From an uncultured Oscillospiraceae bacterium (GTDB lineage Bacteria; Bacillota; Clostridia; Oscillospirales; Oscillospiraceae), in assembly GCA_947589745.1 (NCBI GenBank), contig CANQCS010000010.1:1-62736 (forward strand): DNA of 62,736 bases. The letters run 5' to 3'. This document shows positions 57,937 to 62,736 of the stretch, piece after piece. Numbering within the stretch: the stretch's first letter is position 1; the number at the start of each line of letters is the position of its first letter. The notes below the pieces were generated by a model. It worked only from the letters and a program-made list of their open reading frames with translations. It did not search any database and was not told where the DNA came from. The position numbers were made by a program, and so were the translations under genes.

Positions 57937-58404
57937 TCAGACTCCTTTCCTTGCCTTGGCCGCGGCATCCAGCAGCGGCTCTGTGTTAAACCCGAAGTCG
58001 TCGTATCCCTCCAGGATGACGTCCAGATAGTACCGAGACGGGGGCTCGATGGTGTGCCCCGGCGTCATAACGTAGGCCATGGCCTCAACCTTGCGGCCCC
58101 GGACCTTGATATTGAAGAACTCCTTGGTGTAGAGCCAGGGGTATCCCTCGTATCGGTCCAGGGCGGCCTCGTCGCTCTGGCTGACGGACCAGATGCCGAC
58201 CGGCACGCTCTCTCCGGGGCGCGGCTCAATGTTGGCCACCCCGGACCGGCTGTTGCCCCGGAACGTCAGCTTGTAATCCTGGATGGTGGACTTCCCGACC
58301 AGCACGGCATCCGGGCAGCGGCGGAGCATCTGGTCCGTGTTCAGGTTGCTCCCGTAGGCGATGTAGTATGTGTGCTTCATTCTGTTGTACAGCGTGTGGG
58401 TCAC
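57937..58404 (-). CDS. Gamma-glutamylcyclotransferase-like (AIG2/GGACT) protein
   Basis: 155 residues; GTG start with AAAGGAG upstream. YIAYGSNLN (14-22) is the substrate-binding loop of the gamma-glutamylcyclotransferase fold. ALDRYEGYPWLY carries the expected catalytic Glu, and VEAMAYVM a final strand. Enzymes of the fold remove gamma-glutamyl groups by cyclisation. It lies just downstream of an amidoligase gene, a pairing predicted from comparative genomics to make and remove amide-linked modifications. Confidence 0.8.
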   Translation of the reverse strand: MTHTLYNRMKHTYYIAYGSNLNTDQMLRRCPDAVLVGKSTIQDYKLTFRGNSRSGVANIEPRPGESVPVGIWSVSQSDEAALDRYEGYPWLYTKEFFNIKVRGRKVEAMAYVMTPGHTIEPPSRYYLDVILEGYDDFGFNTEPLLDAAAKARKGV

Positions 58405-58450
58405 TTTGCACTCCTTTCTCCCCGTATGCCCGATAGGTCAGGCGTCTTAT

Positions 58451-59383
58451 TTACGCCGCAGTGTTCTCAGGCTGCGTCCGGAATGCAGCGGTGAGGTGCT
58501 GACGGCAGGTCTTGAACTCCGGGCCGGACAGACCGAGGCGCTTGGCCAGGACGCCTTCCATCAGCGTGGCCTTCTGTTCCTGGGTGTACCCGGCGCAGCC
58601 CTTGAAGTAGAGCCTGTTGTCCTGGCAGTCAATGGACCAGGCGCTCATGGCGAGGCAGAACTGAATGTATGCCTTTATTTTGCCAGCGTGGGTGGTGCCG
58701 TTGAACAGGCGGAACTCTACCGTGCCCTTGGTGAAGAAAGCGTGGAGGTTGATGCCGTGATAGCGGGTCCTGTTGTAGTGCTCGTCGCTGATGCCACCGT
58801 CGTAGCCGTCGTTGACGCTGCTGTACCAGATGCGCTCCAAGCTGTCGTTGCTCTTCTCGCTGTCGTGCTTCATGGCGGCCAGGAGGGCACGGTTCATCTT
58901 TTTGCACCAGCGGTTGGCCCGGTCACCAATCTGGAGGGCCTCATAGAACAGGTCCTGCCGACCGATGGCGAAGTTCATCAGGCGGGTCAGGCTCTCGGGG
59001 GTGTGGTTGGCACCGTCAACGTGGACATGGATGCCGCAGGACTCATTGGCGATGGCACCCGCACCGCGGAGCGCCCGGACCACGTTCTGGAGGTCCTCCA
59101 GGTCCTCGTACTGGAGGACAGGGGTAACGACCTCGCAGGAATACTGGCTGTCGGCGTTGACCATCTGGCCGTTCACCCTGCGCTGGGTTTTGATGCTGCC
59201 GTCGGACATGGCTTTCCAGGTGCGGCCCTTGCGGTCGGTGGCGGTGTAGGTCTGGTAGTAGGTCCCGGCGTAGTAGGCGCTGGTCCCGAAGTAGTTGGCG
59301 ATGACCTTGGCGGCATGGCTGCGGGTGATGCCGGTCAGCTCGATTTCAACGCCGAAGTTCTGCTTCTTCATCATGTCGTACAT
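58451..59383 (-). CDS. Amidoligase-family protein
   Basis: 310 residues; GGAGGT before the ATG. FGVEIELTG (10-18), CGIHVHVDGA and TVEFRLFNGT are the metal- and ATP-binding signature strands of the amidoligase (glutamine-synthetase-like) family. It probably forms an amide bond between an amine and a carboxylate on a metabolite or protein; the substrate is unknown. First gene of the minus-strand cargo operon, next to a promoter with TTGACA. Confidence 0.85.
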   Translation of the reverse strand: MYDMMKKQNFGVEIELTGITRSHAAKVIANYFGTSAYYAGTYYQTYTATDRKGRTWKAMSDGSIKTQRRVNGQMVNADSQYSCEVVTPVLQYEDLEDLQNVVRALRGAGAIANESCGIHVHVDGANHTPESLTRLMNFAIGRQDLFYEALQIGDRANRWCKKMNRALLAAMKHDSEKSNDSLERIWYSSVNDGYDGGISDEHYNRTRYHGINLHAFFTKGTVEFRLFNGTTHAGKIKAYIQFCLAMSAWSIDCQDNRLYFKGCAGYTQEQKATLMEGVLAKRLGLSGPEFKTCRQHLTAAFRTQPENTAA

Positions 59384-59446
59384 TTTCGTGACCTCCGTAT
59401 TATATTTCGTTTAATTAGTATTTTGTTTCGTGTTCTCGTTATCTAT

Positions 59447-59475
59447 ACATTACCACATGCCTACCGAGTTGTCAA
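59447..59475 (-). promoter_or_regulatory. Promoter of the amidoligase cargo operon
   Basis: TTGACA (59475 to 59470), 17-base spacer, TAATGT (59452 to 59447). It shares TTGACAACTCG and TGTGGTA with the promoter facing the other way at 59506-59534. Confidence 0.55.
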
Positions 59476-59505
59476 TACTTATTTTTCACTTTTTGAAAAA
59501 AAGTT

Positions 59506-59534
59506 TTGACAAGTCGAAATAGTTGTGGTAGAAT
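59506..59534 (+). promoter_or_regulatory. Promoter of the small XRE regulator gene
   Basis: TTGACA, 17-base spacer, TAGAAT. A near-consensus promoter, with the start codon 20 bases after the -10 box. The spacer end TTGTGGTA is shared with the divergent promoter. Confidence 0.75.
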
Positions 59535-59554
59535 AGCGATACGGAGGTGTTGAC

Positions 59555-59770
59555 ATGGTAAGCTACAAGCCGTTATGGCATACACTGATCTCGAAAGACA
59601 TGCAGAAGATGGACCTGGTGAAGCGTGGGATCGTCGGACGCGCCACGCTGGCCAAGATGGGGAAGGGCGAGTATGTTGCCCTGGAAATCATCGACCGTAT
59701 CTGCACAACGCTGGACTGCTCTATCGCCGAGGTGGTGGAGGTCGTGCCCGGCCAGGGCCCGGAGGGATAG
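59555..59770 (+). CDS. Small XRE-family (HTH_26) regulator
   Basis: 71 residues; GGAGGTG before the ATG. The whole protein is a helix-turn-helix domain (VKRGIVGRATLAKMGKGEYV, IIDRICTTLDCSIAEVVEVV) of the Cro/CI HTH_26 group. It faces away from the amidoligase operon and probably controls both promoters. Confidence 0.8.
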   Translation: MVSYKPLWHTLISKDMQKMDLVKRGIVGRATLAKMGKGEYVALEIIDRICTTLDCSIAEVVEVVPGQGPEG

Positions 59771-59782
59771 GCCCGGAAAAGA

Positions 59783-59819
59783 AAAGAGGCCCGGACGTGT
59801 GACCGTCCGGGCCTCTTGC
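59783..59819. terminator. Bidirectional terminator between the two small regulators
   Basis: A stem of about 13-14 bp (AAGAGGCCCGGAC with GTCCGGGCCTCTT) between convergent genes; A- and T-runs are short on both sides. Confidence 0.7.
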
Positions 59820-59830
59820 TGTGGTGGGAG

Positions 59831-60091
59831 CTACCGCCTTTTGCGCTTATGTATCGGCTCACCCCTGCGGGACTTGACGCGAATCTCCCTGTTCGGTTCA
59901 CGGATGATGATCTCCGCAATATCGCAGTCCAGGGCCTCGCAGATAAGGTCCAGGTGTTCCAAATTCACTCGCTCGGCAATGTCATGGTAAAGGTCATTGA
60001 TGGTGGATGGCCTGATGCCTGTTGCGCGAGCAAGGTCAGCTTGTGTCCAGCGCCGTTCGCCAAGCAGCGTGGACAATGCAATCCTAATCAT
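59831..60091 (-). CDS. Small XRE-family regulator
   Basis: 86 residues; ATG 60091 has AAGGAG upstream (an in-frame ATG at 60112 has none). RRWTQADLARATGIRPSTIN is the helix-turn-helix. A basic tail follows (REIRVKSRRGEPIHKRKRR). The last prophage gene before attR; it may control its neighbours or the integration region. Confidence 0.75.
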   Translation of the reverse strand: MIRIALSTLLGERRWTQADLARATGIRPSTINDLYHDIAERVNLEHLDLICEALDCDIAEIIIREPNREIRVKSRRGEPIHKRKRR

Positions 60092-60187
60092 AGCCTCGCT
60101 CCTTTTCGTCAAATTCTAACACGGGTATCTGGTCTTGACTTGAATTTGTGAGAAAATAACGTATTTGGTTATGAGGAGAAGGCAAAA

Positions 60188-60237
60188 GGGAGGATACCGC
60201 ATAGGCGATCTATGCGGCATCCTCCCTCTCATTTTTT
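60188..60237 (+). terminator. Long hairpin terminator near the right end
   Basis: 16 pairs with one mismatch (60188-60204 with 60210-60226), a 5-base loop and six Ts. It faces the attR side and would stop plus-strand transcription before the tRNA. Confidence 0.8.
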
Positions 60238-60257
60238 GGCAGTTATTGGAAGAAATT

Positions 60258-60308
60258 TTAACCTCAAATTTAACCCCAAACTTCCGGTTTAACCTCAAAT
60301 TAACCCCA
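60258..60308. promoter_or_regulatory. Right-side integrase arm-type sites (four)
   Basis: TTAACCTCA at 60258-60266 and 60289-60297, and TTAACCCCA at 60270-60278 and 60300-60308. They have the same orientation and nearly the same spacing as the sites beside attL. Together with the core they define attP. Confidence 0.65.
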
Positions 60309-60354
60309 ATTTTTGCGGTTCAATCTGGTCGCTTCCAGTCAGAATCAGGTAAGG

Positions 60355-60389
60355 AAAAAACCTCGAAACCGTTACGGTTTCGAGGTTTT
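60355..60389 (-). terminator. Phage-supplied terminator for tRNA-Val
   Basis: On the minus strand, a 15-bp perfect stem (60375-60389 with 60357-60371), a 3-base loop and a T-run at 60355-60360. It starts only a few bases after the tRNA 3' end in attR, so the integrated phage replaces the tRNA's own terminator (2071-2106). Confidence 0.8.
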
Positions 60390-60392
60390 CAT

Positions 60393-60437
60393 TGGTGGAC
60401 GCTAACGGACTTGAACCGCTGACCCCCTGCACGTCAA
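60393..60437 (-). repeat. attR core: 45-bp copy of the tRNA-Val 3' half
   Basis: Same 45 bp as attL (2113-2157). It restores a complete tRNA gene after integration. Confidence 0.93.
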
Positions 60438-60469
60438 GCAGGTGCTCTAGCCAGCTGAGCTAAGCGTCC
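60393..60469 (-). tRNA. tRNA-Val (GAC)
   Basis: 77 nt including encoded CCA. Acceptor stem GGACGCT pairs with AGCGTCC. The anticodon stem CCTGC/GCAGG encloses TTGACGT, anticodon GAC (Val). The T loop contains TTCAAGT. It is the integration target; its 3' 45 bases come from the phage. Confidence 0.95.
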
Positions 60470-60542
60470 ACATGCGGAACGTTGATATCATAGCGCACCT
60501 GCCCCTTTTTGTCAAGTCCTTTTTTCATATTTCGGGAGATTT

Positions 60543-61367
60543 TTATTTGGCCTTTTCGATGGCCCGCTTTTTGGGGATCTGGATGGTAAGAATGATCTCC
60601 TCGTCGCTCTCCTTTTTGTCATAGCGGGCGTCCACACCGGCCCGGCGGATGGTCTCCATCCCCCGGCTGACGCTGTTGAGGAAGAGGCGCACATCCTTGA
60701 TGATGTAGATGGGACGGCGGGTTGGCGCCTCCCGCTGCTTCTTTTGCAGCAGCTCCTCTATGTACGCCTCCGCCGCCGCCACGTTGAGGCCCTTCTCCCC
60801 GATGTGCCGCGCCGCGTTCAGGCGGTCCTCCTCCCCCTCCAGGCGCAGCAGCGCCCGGGCGTGACGCTCGGTCAGATCATACTGCCGCAGCAGCTCCACA
60901 CACTGGTCGCTGAGCCGCAGCAGACGCAGCTTGTTGGCCACCGCCGACTGGGACCGGCCCAGCCGTTTGGCGGCCTCCTCCTGGCTCATGCCGTAGGCGG
61001 TGATGAGCTTGGAGATGGCCGCGGCCTCCTCCATATAGTGGAGGTCACAGCGCTGGAGATTCTCGATGAGGGCCAGCAGAGCGCTCTCCCGGGCGGTGGC
61101 CCGGACCAGGATGCAGGGCACATGGGTGAGGCCGGCCATCCCGGCGGCCCGCAGCCTCCGCTCCCCCGCCACCAGCACATAGCCTCCGGCGGTCTTCTGG
61201 ACGCTGAGGGGCTGGAGCACCCCGTGCTGGCGGATGGACTCGGCCAGCTCCCGCAGAGACCGCTCGTCAAAGTGGCGCCTGGGCTGGCGGGGGTTGGGGG
61301 CGATGCGGTCGATGGGCAGCTGGCAGATGCGGTTGGACTGGAACAGCCCCGCGTGATTTTGTTCCAT
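60543..61367 (-). CDS. noc: ParB-family nucleoid occlusion protein Noc
   Basis: 274 residues; ATG 61367 follows GGGGGAG. ParB N-terminal domain (IDRIAPNPRQPRRHFDE, VAGERRLRAAGMAGL, LIENLQRCDLHYMEEA), KorB-type helix-turn-helix (MSQEEAAKRLGRSQ, SAVANKLRLLRL) and C-terminal dimer part. The short start and FQSNRICQLP suggest Noc rather than Spo0J. It binds CTP and DNA and keeps division away from the chromosome. Host gene, outside the prophage. Confidence 0.85.
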   Translation of the reverse strand: MEQNHAGLFQSNRICQLPIDRIAPNPRQPRRHFDERSLRELAESIRQHGVLQPLSVQKTAGGYVLVAGERRLRAAGMAGLTHVPCILVRATARESALLALIENLQRCDLHYMEEAAAISKLITAYGMSQEEAAKRLGRSQSAVANKLRLLRLSDQCVELLRQYDLTERHARALLRLEGEEDRLNAARHIGEKGLNVAAAEAYIEELLQKKQREAPTRRPIYIIKDVRLFLNSVSRGMETIRRAGVDARYDKKESDEEIILTIQIPKKRAIEKAK

Positions 61368-61555
61368 AGGAGCTCCCCCTTTCATCGGCTTGTCCCCATT
61401 TTACGGCTTGTCCGCCGTGAAACAGCGCAGATCCTGTCGGGGAGAAAATTTATTTTCCGGGGACAACGATAAAGTTGACTTCCCCGCGGTGACGTGATAT
61501 GCTAACTCATTATGCTTTCTCCAGCTGGACAGGAGAAAGCGGTCAGGAGGGAACT

Positions 61556-62560
61556 ATGAGAACGGTTGCGATTGGAGTGGAAAACCTGTGCGTCCCCTGC
61601 GGGTGCCGGTGCAGATACTGCCTGCTGTCCTATGACGGCCGGCCCGTCGGCGTGGACTATGAGCGGGGAAAGCAGTTCACGGAGCACTTTTTCGGCGAAT
61701 TGGAGCGGACACGGCCGGAGCTGCCGCGTTTTTATTACATCGGCTATTGTATGGAGACGCCCATGCTGACCGACTACATCCGATTTTGCCAGAGCATTGG
61801 CTCCCCCTCGGGGGAGTTCCTGCAGCTCAACGGCCTGGCGATGCGGGAGGAAGAGGCGGCGGACCGCCTCATGGAGCGGCTCGCCGCTGTGGGGATAAAG
61901 ACGATAGATACCACCTTCTACGGCCAGAGGGAATATCACGACCGGTTCGCGGGACGGCAGGGAGACTTCGACCTCCTGCTGCGGCTCCTCGGGTCGGCGG
62001 GGCGGGCGGGGATCCGGCGGCGCGTCAGCCTGCCGATCATCCGGGAGAACATGGCGCAGGCCCAGGCGCTGCTGGAGACGCTGGATGGGTATTCCGTGGA
62101 GGAGTATTTCGCGTTCCTGCCCCACTGCAAGGGGCGCGGGTGGGCGCTGAACAGCCAGCGGCTGACCCGCCCGGAATTCGACGCCCTGCCGGCACCGGTG
62201 CGGGCCCGCTTTTCGCCCCAGGTGGCGTACCGCAGCGAGGAGGAGTGGCTCCGGCTGGGGGAATGGCCGCGGCCGGAGAGCCGGACGCTGACGCTGTCCC
62301 TGACCCCGGAAAACATAGGCCGGCTGGAACAGATGCCGGCGGAGCAAATCGCCGCCATGCTGGAGGACCTGGATGACCGCTACAGCGCGGCGGTCCCCCC
62401 GCCGTCCGAACTGGCGGCCCGGTATGAGGACCCGGCCGGGCAAAGGATGTACCGCCAGCGGGATCTGCTGCTGGAGTGGCGGCGCCGGTATCTGCTGGAC
62501 TCCGGCGATGATGTGCCGGATCTGGACGACGAGAGGGGCAGCTTCAGCGTGAGAAATTGA
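61556..62560 (+). CDS. Radical SAM protein of unknown function
   Basis: 334 residues; AGGAGGGAAC before the ATG. The CGCRCRYC segment (about 17-24) supplies the CxxxCxxC iron-sulphur motif. GYCMETP, a TIM-barrel-like body (FYGQREYHDRFAG) and a C-terminal charged part follow. The substrate is not evident. Host gene. Confidence 0.75.
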   Translation: MRTVAIGVENLCVPCGCRCRYCLLSYDGRPVGVDYERGKQFTEHFFGELERTRPELPRFYYIGYCMETPMLTDYIRFCQSIGSPSGEFLQLNGLAMREEEAADRLMERLAAVGIKTIDTTFYGQREYHDRFAGRQGDFDLLLRLLGSAGRAGIRRRVSLPIIRENMAQAQALLETLDGYSVEEYFAFLPHCKGRGWALNSQRLTRPEFDALPAPVRARFSPQVAYRSEEEWLRLGEWPRPESRTLTLSLTPENIGRLEQMPAEQIAAMLEDLDDRYSAAVPPPSELAARYEDPAGQRMYRQRDLLLEWRRRYLLDSGDDVPDLDDERGSFSVRN

Positions 62561-62568
62561 ATGAAAAT

Positions 62569-62616
62569 ATCCCAGGAGGACCTTTTTCAAGGGAAAGGTC
62601 CTCCTGGGATTTCTCC
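62569..62616 (+). terminator. Terminator after the radical SAM gene
   Basis: A 17-bp perfect stem (62569-62585 with 62594-62610) and 8-base loop; the T-tract is short (TTTCTCC). Confidence 0.75.
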
Positions 62617-62727
62617 ATAAAAATGAATATGGTTATCCCTTTAGCTAAGCAAGTGCAGCGTCCGGATTTTTGGACAGTAAAAGCTGTAGAATAGAGCCAT
62701 GGAAACCGAAAAAAGGAGGAACGGGAC

Positions 62728-62736
62728 ATGGCGAAA
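62728..62736 (+). CDS. Start of a further host gene (partial)
   Basis: AAAAAAGGAGGAACGGGAC and ATG 62728 begin a gene that runs out of the window after three codons (Met-Ala-Lys). Nothing can be said about its product. Confidence 0.5.

Larger units (their letters stand above)
2113..60437. mobile_element. Intact myovirus-type prophage in tRNA-Val(GAC)
   Basis: The element is bounded by a 45-bp perfect direct repeat (2113-2157 and 60393-60437) and is about 58.3 kb from repeat to repeat. It contains an integrase next to attL, a repressor/Cro switch, and recombination and replication genes. It also has lambda-type packaging and head genes, a contractile tail (sheath, tube, tape measure), a P2-like baseplate, a DGR-diversified tail fibre, holin and amidase. 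No module is clearly missing and no essential gene is visibly broken, so it may be inducible. Most genes run on the plus strand. Integrase, repressor and a right-end cargo block are on the minus strand. Confidence 0.93.

Overview
The window is a complete tail-bearing (myovirus-type) prophage of about 58.3 kb integrated in a bacterial chromosome, with about 2.1 kb of host sequence on the left and 2.3 kb on the right. The host is a high-GC member of the Firmicutes. Nearly every gene has a strong AGGAGG ribosome site, there is a Noc/ParB-family gene and a class B sortase with a PxTG-anchored substrate, and composition and gene style suggest gut Oscillospiraceae (Flavonifractor/Lawsonibacter-like). 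The genus is inferred, not shown.

The integration is well supported. A 45-bp direct repeat at 2113-2157 and 60393-60437 is the 3' half (anticodon loop to CCA) of a tRNA-Val(GAC) gene that is intact at the right end. The tyrosine integrase lies next to attL, and TTAACC(T/C)CA sites that look like integrase arm sites lie beside both cores.

Layout: 1-2112 host (sortase substrate, sortase, integrase remnant). 2212-4895 lysogeny control: integrase, a repressor and a Cro-like gene facing away from each other across three operator-like sites. 4924-8675 early genes, including a HTH/HTH/Bro-N protein, tandem small paralogues, a protein with a RAMP-like C-terminus, and a 740-bp non-coding array with G in every fifth position. 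8662-15000 recombination and replication: Sak4-like ATPase, PD-(D/E)XK nuclease, HNH enzymes, SSB, replisome organiser, RecU-like resolvase. 14977-24541 a FtsK-gamma-type protein, a DNA adenine methyltransferase, a HTH-ParB fusion, ASCH and MazG-like proteins and many small genes. 24565 late regulator. 25198-28428 a membrane protein and a ParB / PAPS-reductase-like / IbrB-like cluster. 28874-38934 packaging and head genes of lambda type, with a nested scaffold start. 38946-50067 contractile tail and P2-like baseplate, with a -1 frameshift in the tail chaperone gene. 50070-54954 tail fibre, variable repeat, template repeat and reverse transcriptase: a diversity-generating retroelement (DGR). 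54896-57009 accessory tail proteins and lysis. 57212-60091 a minus-strand cargo block with an amidoligase and a gamma-glutamylcyclotransferase-like protein, and two small regulators.

Two parts stand out. The DGR is a clear receptor-diversifying system: all 14 differences between template and variable repeat over 128 bp fall on template adenines. The phased-pentamer array at 7204-7944, next to a protein with a RAMP-like glycine-rich motif, does not match any element I know and is the best candidate for an undescribed system.
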